From NCBI RefSeq assembly GCF_025133575.1, contig NZ_CP104011.1, positions 5,588,965 to 5,652,964 on the forward strand: a stretch of DNA of 64,000 nt, read 5' to 3'. Shown here piece after piece: positions 40,583 through 48,697 of this stretch. Position 1 is the first letter of the stretch. Every line of letters starts with the position of its first letter. The translations under genes were made by a program, and so were the position numbers. The notes under the pieces are model-generated. The model saw nothing but the letters and a program-made list of their open reading frames with translations, did not search any database and had not been told where the DNA came from. The stretch comes from Pseudomonas sp. GCEP-101 (GTDB lineage: Bacteria; Pseudomonadota; Gammaproteobacteria; Pseudomonadales; Pseudomonadaceae).

Positions 40583-41560
40583 ATGCCATCTGCCCCGCTT
40601 GCCGACGCACTGCCGGCGCCCGATTGGGCCCCTCTGCGCGCCGCCCTGGAACGCGACCGCCTGGGATCAGGCGAATGGCCCACCTGGCTGCTGCTGATCG
40701 GCGTCCAGGCCGGCTGGTTCGCGCTGCTGCTGGCCAGTCCCTGGCTCGGCGTGTGGCCGACCACGGCCCTGCTGGTTCCCCTGGTGGCGCTGTGGATGTC
40801 GGTGCAGCACGAGCTGATGCACGGCCACCCGACGCGCCTGCCGCGGCTGAATGCCCTGCTGGGCTTCATGCCCTACGCACTGTGGTACCCCTACCCGCTG
40901 TACCGCGACAGCCACCTGGCGCACCACCGCGACGAGCACCTGACGCTGCCGGGCATCGACCCGGAAAGCCGCTACATCGGCCACGCCGGCTGGCACCGCT
41001 TGCCCGCGCCGGCGCGCGTGCTGCGCTGGGCGGACAAGACGCTGCTGGGGCGGCTGCTGATCGGCGCGCCCATCGCCCTGTGCGGCCTCGCCATCGAAGA
41101 AGGCCGCAAGCTGCGATTCGGTGATCGCCAGGCCTGGCGGATGTGGTCGATCCATGGCGCGCTGTGCGCGGCGCTGCTGGTCTTCGTGGCGCACTTCAGC
41201 GCGATCTCGGCGCTGCACTACCTTGTCTGGGTCAGCGTGCCGGCACTGGCCCTGGGCATGCTGCGCTCCTTCTACGAGCACCGCCCCGCCGCCGCGCCGG
41301 AGCAACGCAGCGTGCTCAACGAAGCGGGCTGGCCGTGGCGCTGGCTGTTCCTCAACCTCAACCTGCACCTGGTCCACCACGACCTGCCCTGGGCACCCTG
41401 GTATCGCCTGCCGCAGCTGTACCTCGCGCACCGCGACTACTGGCTGCAACGCAGTGGCGGCTTCCTCGTGCGCGGCTACGGTGAACTGATCCGCCGCCAT
41501 GCCGTGCGGCCGGTGGACAGCCCCCGCCACCCTTTCGCCACAACGGAGCCGAGCGCATGA
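40583..41560 (+). CDS. Fatty acid desaturase-family membrane protein
   Basis: This 325-residue integral membrane protein has three histidine clusters for a di-iron centre: HELMHGHP, DSHLAHHRDEH and NLHLVHHDLPW. These are the hallmark of the membrane fatty-acid desaturase/hydroxylase family. Hydrophobic segments flank them (WLLLIGVQAGWFALLLASPW and TTALLVPLVALWMSVQHELM). The ATG follows GGAG. The substrate could be a lipid or another hydrophobic molecule. It overlaps the PhnD-like gene by 4 bp (ATGA), so they are translationally coupled. The pair lies just before the FecI/FecR/TonB-receptor genes and shares a promoter motif with the receptor. Confidence 0.9.
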   Translation: MPSAPLADALPAPDWAPLRAALERDRLGSGEWPTWLLLIGVQAGWFALLLASPWLGVWPTTALLVPLVALWMSVQHELMHGHPTRLPRLNALLGFMPYALWYPYPLYRDSHLAHHRDEHLTLPGIDPESRYIGHAGWHRLPAPARVLRWADKTLLGRLLIGAPIALCGLAIEEGRKLRFGDRQAWRMWSIHGALCAALLVFVAHFSAISALHYLVWVSVPALALGMLRSFYEHRPAAAPEQRSVLNEAGWPWRWLFLNLNLHLVHHDLPWAPWYRLPQLYLAHRDYWLQRSGGFLVRGYGELIRRHAVRPVDSPRHPFATTEPSA

Positions 41561-42351
41561 CCCTGGCCCTGGCCGAACTGCCGATGTACACGGCCCCGGA
41601 TGTCGTCCGCGAGGCCAGCGACGCCTGGATCGCGCGCACCCTGGCGCTGCTTGGCGTGCACCGCGAGCCCTGGCCGGGCGATGATCTGCACGCCCTGTTC
41701 CTGAACCCGCAGCTGCTCTTCACCCAGACCTGCGGCTATCCCCTGATGACCGCCCTGCGCGGCCGGGTGCGGCTGGTCGGCCGTCCGGACTTCGACCTGC
41801 CGCACAGCGCCGGCGGCGAGCATTGCAGCCTGCTGCTGGTGCGCGAAGACGACCCGCGCGACCACCTCGACGCCCTGCGCGGCTGCCGCGGCGCGGCCAA
41901 CAACCCCGACTCCAACACCGGCATGAACCTGCTGCGCCACGCCCTGGCTCCCTGGCAGCGCGGCAGCCGCTACTTCGGCGAACTGCACTGGAGCGGCAGC
42001 CATCGCCAGAGCCTGGCGTGGCTGCGCGAAGGCCGCGTCGACCTGGTCGCGATCGACAGCGTCACCTTCGCCTATCTGGCCCTGCATTCGCCCGGCGAAA
42101 CCAGCGGCGTCCGCCTGCTGCAACGCAGCGCGCCGAGCCCAGCCCTGCCCTACATCACCGGCGCCGGCGAGGCGCAGGTGAGGGAGATCCGCGAGGCCCT
42201 GAACCTGGCCCTGGAGCAGCAGCCCGAGGTGCGCGCCGCGCTGCGCATTCGCCGCGTCCTGCCGACTGCCGAGGCGGACTACGAGGTGCTGCTGGACTAC
42301 GAGCGCGAGGCGGCCGAGCGGGGCCTGGCGGCGCTGCATCCCGGCCAGTGA
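41557..42351 (+). CDS. PhnD-like substrate-binding-fold protein without signal peptide
   Basis: This 264-residue protein begins directly with MTLALAELPMYTAPDVVREA and has no hydrophobic leader, so it is probably cytosolic. The fold is that of PhnD/SsuA-type periplasmic binding proteins: LFLNPQLLFTQTCGYPLMTA, then GAANNPDSNTGMNLLRHALA (binding loop) and GRVDLVAIDSVTFAYLALH. In the transporter family these residues bind phosphonate-like anions. A cytosolic version cannot feed an ABC permease and may be an enzyme or sensor. It is coupled to the desaturase by a 4-bp overlap, and its stop is 134 bp before the sigma factor start. Confidence 0.83.
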   Translation: MTLALAELPMYTAPDVVREASDAWIARTLALLGVHREPWPGDDLHALFLNPQLLFTQTCGYPLMTALRGRVRLVGRPDFDLPHSAGGEHCSLLLVREDDPRDHLDALRGCRGAANNPDSNTGMNLLRHALAPWQRGSRYFGELHWSGSHRQSLAWLREGRVDLVAIDSVTFAYLALHSPGETSGVRLLQRSAPSPALPYITGAGEAQVREIREALNLALEQQPEVRAALRIRRVLPTAEADYEVLLDYEREAAERGLAALHPGQ

Positions 42352-42485
42352 AGGCCCCTGCGCAGCTCCGTATTTTGGTTATAAATATCTATTACAAAGC
42401 TATTTTTAAAGAATAAGACGCCTTGCTAGGATGCCTCCACCGGAACACCGGACTCCCCCGCATCACTCACGCTTCTGGAGCCGTC

Positions 42486-42992
42486 ATGTCCGGTGCTGAC
42501 AATTCCCATGGCCAGTATGTTGGCCTGCTGTTCCGCCAGCATTACGACTGGCTGCAAGGTCGCCTGCGCCGGCACCTGGAGTCCGGCGCCAGCGCCGAGG
42601 ACCTGGCGGCGGAAACCTTCGTCCAGCTGCTGGCAAGCCCCGTACTGGCGCCGATCCGCGAGCCCCGCGCGCTGCTCACCACCATCGCCCGCCGCCTGCT
42701 GTTCCAGCTCTGGCGGCGCCGCGACCTGGAGCGCGCCTACCTGCAGAGTCTCGACCCCGAGGCCGCCGACGAGCGTTCGCCGGAGCAGATCGCCGAACTG
42801 CTGGAGGCGCTGCAACGCATCGACCAGTTGCTCGACGGCCTGCCGGCCAAGGTCAAGGCGACCTTCCTGCTGTCGCAGATCGACGGCCTGACCTACCCGG
42901 AAATCGCCCGCACCCTGGGCATCTCCCAGCGCTCGGTGAGCGACTACATGACCCGGGCCCTGCAACGCTGCCTCAAGGCCAGCCTGTCATGA
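42486..42992 (+). CDS. FecI-like ECF sigma factor
   Basis: This 168-residue protein starts at MSGADNSHGQYVGLLFRQHY after GGAG; upstream codons are not family sequence. Sigma region 2 (residues about 10-75) includes AEDLAAETFVQLL and ALLTTIARRLLFQLWRRRDL. Region 4 (about 110-160) is LPAKVKATFLLSQIDGLTYP then EIARTLGISQRSVSDYMTRA. It directs RNA polymerase to TonB-receptor-type promoters when FecR is relieved. It overlaps fecR by 4 bp. An AT-rich stretch (42373-42416) upstream is its likely promoter region. The putative targets are the motifs at 40502 and 43987. Confidence 0.93.
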   Translation: MSGADNSHGQYVGLLFRQHYDWLQGRLRRHLESGASAEDLAAETFVQLLASPVLAPIREPRALLTTIARRLLFQLWRRRDLERAYLQSLDPEAADERSPEQIAELLEALQRIDQLLDGLPAKVKATFLLSQIDGLTYPEIARTLGISQRSVSDYMTRALQRCLKASLS

Positions 42993-43945
42993 GCCCGGAA
43001 GAACACCAGGCCCTGCTGATCGAGCAGGCCACCCGCTGGCTGGTGCTGCTGCGCTCGGGCCAGGCCAGCCGCGAAGACTGGGAAGCCTTCAGCGCCTGGC
43101 GCGAACGCGACCCGCGTCACCAGCAGCTCTGCGAGCGGCTGGAGCAGACCCTCGGCGCCTTCCGCGTGGCCCAGGCCCAGGGGGTGCGCGGCGAGCAATT
43201 GCAGCGCACCCTCAGCGCCGCCGGGGCCAGCCGCCGGCGTCTGCTGCGTGGCGCGCTGGTCGGCGCGGGCGTGATGCTTGGCGCCGGCTTGCTCGCCCAG
43301 CGGCAACTGCCCCTGGACGAGCTGAGCGCCGACCTGCACACCGCCACCGGCCGGCGCCAGCGCGTCAGCCTCGACGACGGCAGCGAGCTGGTGCTCAACG
43401 CACGCAGCGCCGTGGACATCGACTTCACCGACCAGCGCCGCGTGCTGCGTTTGCGGCGCGGGGAAATCCAGCTGCGGGTGGCCGGCGACCGCCGTCCGAT
43501 GCTGGTCACCAGCCCCTTCGGCCAGGTGCTCAGCCAGGGCGGCCGGCTGCAGATGCGCCTCGGCGAAGAGCACTGCACCGCCCTGGCGCTGGACGGCGCG
43601 CTGGACCTGGCCACCCTGGCCGGCGAGCGCCTGCAACTGCCGCGCCGCCAGCAGGTGAGTTTCGACCGCTACGCCTTCGCCCGGCCCACGCCCCTGCTGG
43701 GTGGCGAAGGCGCCTGGGTGGACGGCCTGCTGGAGGTGCGCAACCAGCCCCTGGCGGAGGTACTCGATGCACTGCGCGCCTACCGCAGCGGCGTGCTGCG
43801 CGTCGATCCGGCAGTGGCAGGGCTGCGCGTCAGCGGGCTGTTCCGCCTGGACGACAGCGACCAGGCGCTGGACGCCCTCGCCCGCACCCTGCCGATCCGC
43901 GTCGCGCGGCGCACGGACCTGTGGGTCAGCGTCGGGCCGGCCTGA
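42989..43945 (+). CDS. FecR-like anti-sigma / sigma regulator
   Basis: This 318-residue protein has an N-terminal cytoplasmic DUF4880 region (DWEAFSAWRERDPRHQQLCE). One membrane segment follows (RRRLLRGALVGAGVMLGAGL, about residues 80-102), then a periplasmic FecR domain (TATGRRQRVSLDDGSELVLN, about 115-205) and a C-terminal STN-like end (QPLAEVLDALRAYRSGVLRV). It relays the signal from the TonB receptor STN domain to the sigma factor. It starts within the sigma-gene stop (ATGA), giving a 1:1 translation ratio. No proteolytic partner is in the window. Confidence 0.93.
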   Translation: MSPEEHQALLIEQATRWLVLLRSGQASREDWEAFSAWRERDPRHQQLCERLEQTLGAFRVAQAQGVRGEQLQRTLSAAGASRRRLLRGALVGAGVMLGAGLLAQRQLPLDELSADLHTATGRRQRVSLDDGSELVLNARSAVDIDFTDQRRVLRLRRGEIQLRVAGDRRPMLVTSPFGQVLSQGGRLQMRLGEEHCTALALDGALDLATLAGERLQLPRRQQVSFDRYAFARPTPLLGGEGAWVDGLLEVRNQPLAEVLDALRAYRSGVLRVDPAVAGLRVSGLFRLDDSDQALDALARTLPIRVARRTDLWVSVGPA

Positions 43946-43986
43946 CAGCGCGCACTGCCGGTGCGGTTCTAACGACATAACCAATC

Positions 43987-44027
43987 GATCTGCAAGGTTC
44001 CCGCGGGCCGTTGCACAGAGATGACGT
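43987..44027 (+). promoter_or_regulatory. Putative ECF (FecI-type) sigma promoter of the TonB receptor
   Basis: GATCTGCAAG (43987-43996), 17 bp, then CACAGA (44014-44019) and GACGTAAG. The blocks match those before the desaturase in sequence and in spacing. A preceding CATAACC is also shared between the two regions. Recognition by the FecI-like factor is inferred. Confidence 0.55.
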
Positions 44028-44064
44028 AAGCGCCGCCCTTTGCGGCGCATCCTCTGGGGGAGTC

Positions 44065-46698
44065 ATGTCGCGTCATTTGAAGTTCACTCGCAAGGCCGGG
44101 GCCTTCGCCCTGGGTTCGCTCGCCACCCTGTTCCTCGGCTCGGCGCTGGCCGCCGGGCCGTCGCAGGCCTACCACATCGCCGCGGGGCCGCTGGATGAAG
44201 TGCTGCTGTCGATCAGCCGGCAGAGCGGCCAGGTGATTTCCTTCACCCCGGACGTGGGCCGCTATTCCTCGGCGGCGGTCGACGGCACCTACTCCGCGCA
44301 ACAGGCGGTGGACGCGGCGCTGCGCGGCACCGGCCTGCAGCTGCAGGTCAGCGAGGACGGCGCCTTCGTCATCCGCAAGGCGGCGGGCGGCGCTCAACGG
44401 GCCAGCGGCGCGGCGGCGGAATCGGCCGTGCCGACGCTGGACCGCGTGGTCGCCATCGGCACCCGCCGCCAGGACGCCACCGCGCTGACCAGCAGCGCGC
44501 CGGTGGACGTGATCGACGCCAGCGAGCTGGTGCAGACCGGCGCCACCAGCCTCAACCAGGCGCTGTTCCAGTTGCTGCCCTCGTTCAACTTCCCGCAGAA
44601 CCAGAGCGCCACCCGCGGCCAGGACCCCAAGGGCGCATCGCTGCGCGGGCTGTCGCCGGACCAGACCCTGGTGCTGGTCAACGGCAAGCGCCGACACGCC
44701 TCGGCGGTGGTGAACATCTCCGGCGGCGTGCCCTTCATCGGCGCGCAATCGGTTGACCTGGACATGATCCCCATCAGCGCCATCGACCACGTCGAAGTGC
44801 TGCGCGACGGCGCGTCGGCGCAGTACGGTTCCGACGCCATCGCCGGAGTCATCAACATCGTCCTGAAAGAGCGCGACAGCGGCGGCCAGGCCAACGCGCA
44901 ACTGGGCAAGTACAGCCAGGGCGACGGCTTCGGCAAGTCCGCCGACGGCTGGTACGGCCTGGCGCTGCCCGGGGACGGCTTCCTCACCCTGAGCTTCAAC
45001 GGGCTGAACAACAAGCCCGACGACATCGGCGAAACGTACTACGCCGACGGCCAGCGGCAGGACCCGCGCTGGGGCGGCGCGAGCCGGGAGAAGTTCAACC
45101 TGGCGGCCAACGGCGAAGTCGGCCTGAGCGACGCCTGGCGCCTCTACAGCTTCGGCACCTTCGGCCGCGACACCTCGTACAACAACACGCCGCCGCTGCT
45201 CGCCAGCAGCCCCAACAACGTGCCGGAGATCTACCCCAACGGCACCATCCCGCAGTACCGCTACCACTACGAGGACGCCTCGCTGACCTTAGGCTCGCGC
45301 TACGACGACGAAGCCCTCGGGCGCTTCGACCTGTCCGCCACCTATGGCCGCGACAAGCACACCGAGCGTGCCTCGGACACCGTCAACCCGAGCTACGGCG
45401 TGGCCAGCCCGACCAGCTTCGACGTCGCCACGCTGACCAACGAGCAGACCAACCTCAACTTCGACTACAGCCGCGACGTCCCCGTGGACTGGGCGTTCAA
45501 GCCGCTGACGCTGTCCGCCGGCCTGGCCTGGCGCGACGAGCGCTATCGCCTGGAGGACGGCGACTTCGCCTCCTACTCCTTCGGCGGCATCGATGGCGTG
45601 CAGGTCGGCGCAGTGCAGGCCTCGGGGCTGACCCCGGACGACGCCGCCACCTATACCCGCCAGGTCCGCGGCCTGTACCTGGGCCTGGAGAACCAGCTGA
45701 CCGAGCGCTTCCAGTTCGGCCTCGCCGCCCGTACCGAGCACTACTCGGACTTCGGCGACACCACCACCGGCAAGCTCTCCGCGCGCTACGAACTGACCCC
45801 GCAACTGGGCCTGCGCGCCACCATCAACAACGCCTACCGCGCGCCCACCCTCGGGCAGATCGGCACCTCCTGGACCACCACCACCAACGTCGGCGCTGAC
45901 GGCAACCCGGTGCTGACCCGCATGCTGCCGGTGGACAACCCGGCGGCGCGCGCCCTCGGCGCACAGCCACTCAAGCCGGAGAAGTCCGACAACTACTCCC
46001 TGGGCGTGGTGTGGCGGCCCAGCGAGCAGGCGTCGCTGACCGTGGACGCCTACCAGATCGATATCCGCGACCGCATCCTCTACAGCGGCGGCATCTTCGG
46101 CCCCGAGGCCGAGCGCATCCTCACCGAGGCGGGCTACGGCCAGTACAGCTGGGCGCAGTTCATGACCAACGCCGCCGACACCCGCACCCGCGGCGTGGAT
46201 GTGGTCGGCAAGTACAACCTGGAGCTGGGCGCCTACGGCAACCTGGCGCTCTCCGCCGGCTACACCAAGACCCGCACGCGGGTGCAGAAGATCCACGAGA
46301 ACCCCAACGGCTTCGTCACCGTCACCCGCGAATCCGAGGGCTACCTGGAACACGGCTACCCCGAGGACAAGCTGGTGCTCGGCGCCGTGCACAGCATCGG
46401 CCCCTGGACCTTCAGCCTCTACGAGACCCGCTTCGGCCGCTACCGCAAGTACGCCGCCGACGCCAGCGCGTCGCAGTACGACCAGACCTTCTCCGCGCAG
46501 TGGGTCACCGACCTCGACCTGAACTACGCGTTCAACCGCAGCCTGAAGGTCTCGGTGGGCGCCAACAACCTCTTCGACAGCCGCCCGGACAAGTACAACG
46601 ACCAGCTGCGCCAGACCCCGGCCCAGCAATACAGCTACCTGTCGCCGGCCGCGCCGGAAGGCACCTTCTACTACACCAAGCTCACCTACGACTTCTGA
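44065..46698 (+). CDS. TonB-dependent outer-membrane receptor with STN signalling domain
   Basis: This 877-residue protein starts MSRHLKFTRKAGAFALGSLA after a GGGGG-type site and has a signal peptide ending near SALAAG. An N-terminal STN domain (YHIAAGPLDEVLLSISRQSG, then QAVDAALRGTGLQLQVSEDG) marks it as a transducer. The plug (about residues 130-240) includes NQSATRGQDPKGASLRGLSP and VEVLRDGASAQYGSDAIAGV. The barrel ends in YYTKLTYDF. Its ligand is unknown. Neighbours suggest an organosulfur or quaternary-amine compound rather than a siderophore, but TonB receptors of iron type share this architecture. It probably signals to the FecR at 42989. Confidence 0.94.
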   Translation: MSRHLKFTRKAGAFALGSLATLFLGSALAAGPSQAYHIAAGPLDEVLLSISRQSGQVISFTPDVGRYSSAAVDGTYSAQQAVDAALRGTGLQLQVSEDGAFVIRKAAGGAQRASGAAAESAVPTLDRVVAIGTRRQDATALTSSAPVDVIDASELVQTGATSLNQALFQLLPSFNFPQNQSATRGQDPKGASLRGLSPDQTLVLVNGKRRHASAVVNISGGVPFIGAQSVDLDMIPISAIDHVEVLRDGASAQYGSDAIAGVINIVLKERDSGGQANAQLGKYSQGDGFGKSADGWYGLALPGDGFLTLSFNGLNNKPDDIGETYYADGQRQDPRWGGASREKFNLAANGEVGLSDAWRLYSFGTFGRDTSYNNTPPLLASSPNNVPEIYPNGTIPQYRYHYEDASLTLGSRYDDEALGRFDLSATYGRDKHTERASDTVNPSYGVASPTSFDVATLTNEQTNLNFDYSRDVPVDWAFKPLTLSAGLAWRDERYRLEDGDFASYSFGGIDGVQVGAVQASGLTPDDAATYTRQVRGLYLGLENQLTERFQFGLAARTEHYSDFGDTTTGKLSARYELTPQLGLRATINNAYRAPTLGQIGTSWTTTTNVGADGNPVLTRMLPVDNPAARALGAQPLKPEKSDNYSLGVVWRPSEQASLTVDAYQIDIRDRILYSGGIFGPEAERILTEAGYGQYSWAQFMTNAADTRTRGVDVVGKYNLELGAYGNLALSAGYTKTRTRVQKIHENPNGFVTVTRESEGYLEHGYPEDKLVLGAVHSIGPWTFSLYETRFGRYRKYAADASASQYDQTFSAQWVTDLDLNYAFNRSLKVSVGANNLFDSRPDKYNDQLRQTPAQQYSYLSPAAPEGTFYYTKLTYDF

Positions 46699-46704
46699 CC
46701 GCAA

Positions 46705-46726
46705 CGGGCGTGCCCTGGCACGCCCG
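46705..46726 (+). terminator. Intercistronic hairpin after the TonB receptor
   Basis: A perfect 10-bp stem CGGGCGTGCC-CT-GGCACGCCCG lies 6 bp after the receptor stop. With no T-tract it probably attenuates rather than ends transcription, allowing lower expression of the ProX/ProW-like genes that follow. Confidence 0.6.
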
Positions 46727-46754
46727 CACCATCACCTGCACGAGGAAACCCTGC

Positions 46755-47768
46755 ATGCAATCGTTCAAACGCTGGTTCGGCGGCGCCGCCCTCGCCCTCG
46801 GCCTGCTGGCCGCCGGGGCCCAGGCCGCCGACGAGAGAGCCCCCATTCATTTCGGCGAACTCACCTGGGAAAGCGGCAGCCTGATCACCGAGGTGCTGCG
46901 CGTGCTGGTGGAACAGGGCTACGGCTATCCCACCGACACCCTGCCCGGCAGCACCGTCAGCCTGGAAGCGGCCCTGGCGCGCAACGACGTCCAGGTCATC
47001 GGCGAGGAATGGGCCGGGCGCAGCCCCGCCTGGGTCAAGGCGCAGGCGGAGGGCAAGGTGTTCGGCCTGGGCGACACGGTGAAGCACGCCGACGAAGGCT
47101 GGTGGGTGCCCGAATACGTGATCAAGGGCGACGCCGCGCGCGGTATCGCGCCCCTGGCGCCGGACCTGCGCTCGGTGGCCGACCTGCCGCGCTACCACGA
47201 GGTGTTCCGCGATCCCGAAGCGCCGGACAAGGGCCGCTTCCTCAACAGCCCCACCGGCTGGACCTCGGAAATCGTCAACTCGCAGAAGCTCAAGGCCTAC
47301 GGCCTGACGGACAGCTTCACGAACTTCCGCACCGGCTCCGGCGCGGCTCTGGACGCCGAGATCGCCTCGTCGATCCGCCGTGGCAAGCCAGTGCTGTTCT
47401 ACTACTGGTCGCCCACCCCGCTGATGGGCCGCTACAAGCTGGTGCGCCTGGAAGAACCGCCATTCGACGCCGAGGCCTGGAAGACCCTGAGCGATGCGAA
47501 GAATCCCAACCCGCGCGGCACCCGTTCGATGCCGGCGCGGCTGTCGGTGGGCGTCTCGGCCGCCTTCCACCGGGACTACCCGGAGCTGGTCGCGGTGTTC
47601 GAGAAGGTCGACTTCCCCATCGGTCTGCTCAACGCCTCCCTGGCGAAGATGAGCGAGACGCGCCAGCCGCCGCGCGAAGCCGCCCGTGACTTCCTCCGGG
47701 CCAACCCGCAGGTCTGGCACCCCTGGGTCAGCGACGAGGTGCGCAGCAAGGTCGAGGCCGCGCTGTGA
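46755..47768 (+). CDS. Glycine-betaine-type (ProX/OpuAC) ABC substrate-binding protein
   Basis: This 337-residue protein has a Sec signal peptide (MQSFKRWFGGAALALGLLAA, then GAQAAD). The mature part is an OpuAC-type domain: IHFGELTWESGSLITEVLRV, then a W-rich set (EEWAGRSPAWVKAQAE, GWWVPEYVIKGD) that forms the aromatic cage for quaternary amines in the family. The ligand need not be betaine. A long upstream frame in register runs through the TonB receptor and is not used. It overlaps the permease gene by 4 bp (GTGA). No ProV-type ATPase is encoded in the cluster. Confidence 0.88.
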   Translation: MQSFKRWFGGAALALGLLAAGAQAADERAPIHFGELTWESGSLITEVLRVLVEQGYGYPTDTLPGSTVSLEAALARNDVQVIGEEWAGRSPAWVKAQAEGKVFGLGDTVKHADEGWWVPEYVIKGDAARGIAPLAPDLRSVADLPRYHEVFRDPEAPDKGRFLNSPTGWTSEIVNSQKLKAYGLTDSFTNFRTGSGAALDAEIASSIRRGKPVLFYYWSPTPLMGRYKLVRLEEPPFDAEAWKTLSDAKNPNPRGTRSMPARLSVGVSAAFHRDYPELVAVFEKVDFPIGLLNASLAKMSETRQPPREAARDFLRANPQVWHPWVSDEVRSKVEAAL

Positions 47769-48613
47769 GTTCGAGCTTTCCCCAGGGGCTGCACCACTCC
47801 ATCGCCGCGCCGGTGAACCAGTGGGTGGACAGCCTGGTACTGAACTACGGCGACCAGTTGCGACAGCTGTCCGACAGCCTGCTGCAACTGGTCACGCTGC
47901 TGGAGAACCTGCTGCGCCTGCCGCCCTGGTGGCTGCTGCTCACGCTGCTCGGGCTGCTCGCCTGGCACGCCGGGCGCAGCTGGAAGCGCGCCCTGCTGCT
48001 GGTGGCGCTGCTGTTCCTGATCGGCGTGGTCGGGCTCTGGGACAAGCTGTTGCAGACCTGCGCCCTGGTGCTGGTGGCCACCGGCCTGTGCGTGCTCATC
48101 GGCGTGCCACTGGGCGTGCTGCTGGCGTACCGGCCCCTCGCCCGCCGCGTACTGATGCCGCTGCTGGACGTCATGCAGACGCTGCCCAGCTTCGTCTACC
48201 TGATCCCGGTGCTGATGCTCTTCGGCCTGGGCAAGGTGCCGGCGATCTTCGCCACGCTGATCTACGCCCTGCCGCCGCTGGTGCGCCTCACCGACCTGGG
48301 CCTGCGCCAGGTCGACCCGTCGGTGCGCGAAGCCGCGCGCTGCCTGGGCGCCAGCCGCTGGCAGCGGCTGCGCCACGTGGAGCTGCCGCTGGCGCTGCCG
48401 AGCCTGATGGCCGGGCTGAACCAGACGGTGATGATGGCGCTGTCGATGGTGGTGGTCGCCTCGATGATCGGCGCGCGCGGCCTGGGCGAGGATGTGCTGG
48501 TGGGCATCCAGACCCTGGATGTCGGGCGCGGCGTGGAGGCGGGCCTGGCGATCGTCGCGCTGGCCGTGGTGATCGACCGGGTGACCCAGGGGTACGGACG
48601 GGCGGCCCGCTAG
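47765..48613 (+). CDS. ProW-type ABC transporter permease
   Basis: This 282-residue permease starts at GTG within the overlap with the binding protein. It has an amphipathic cytoplasmic N-terminus (LNYGDQLRQLSDSLLQLVTL) and about six membrane helices (WWLLLTLLGLLAWHAGRSWK first). The EAA loop (VREAARCLGASRWQRLRHVE) docks an ATPase, and LNQTVMMALSMVVVASMIGA is the glycine-betaine/proline permease signature. The partner ATPase must be encoded elsewhere, which is unusual because proV normally precedes proW. It converges on the SsuA-like gene with a hairpin between. Confidence 0.9.
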   Translation: MSSSFPQGLHHSIAAPVNQWVDSLVLNYGDQLRQLSDSLLQLVTLLENLLRLPPWWLLLTLLGLLAWHAGRSWKRALLLVALLFLIGVVGLWDKLLQTCALVLVATGLCVLIGVPLGVLLAYRPLARRVLMPLLDVMQTLPSFVYLIPVLMLFGLGKVPAIFATLIYALPPLVRLTDLGLRQVDPSVREAARCLGASRWQRLRHVELPLALPSLMAGLNQTVMMALSMVVVASMIGARGLGEDVLVGIQTLDVGRGVEAGLAIVALAVVIDRVTQGYGRAAR

Positions 48614-48630
48614 CGGGCCCCGGGAAGGAT

Positions 48631-48665
48631 TCCTCCGGCAGTCGTCACGCGGGACTGCCGGAGGA
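48631..48665. terminator. Hairpin between convergent ProW-type and SsuA-type genes
   Basis: A 13-bp stem TCCTCCGGCAGTC / GACTGCCGGAGGA with a 9-base loop lies between the two stop codons. Both strands can form it. No T-tract is present, so termination strength is unclear. Confidence 0.65.
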
Positions 48666-48697
48666 TGGCTCGATCGAAGGCTCGGTCAAAAAAGAGG

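Noticed and set aside
46011..46754. Upstream extension of the ProX-like frame
   Set aside because: It runs through the TonB receptor barrel in another frame; the ATG at 46755 begins a proper signal peptide.
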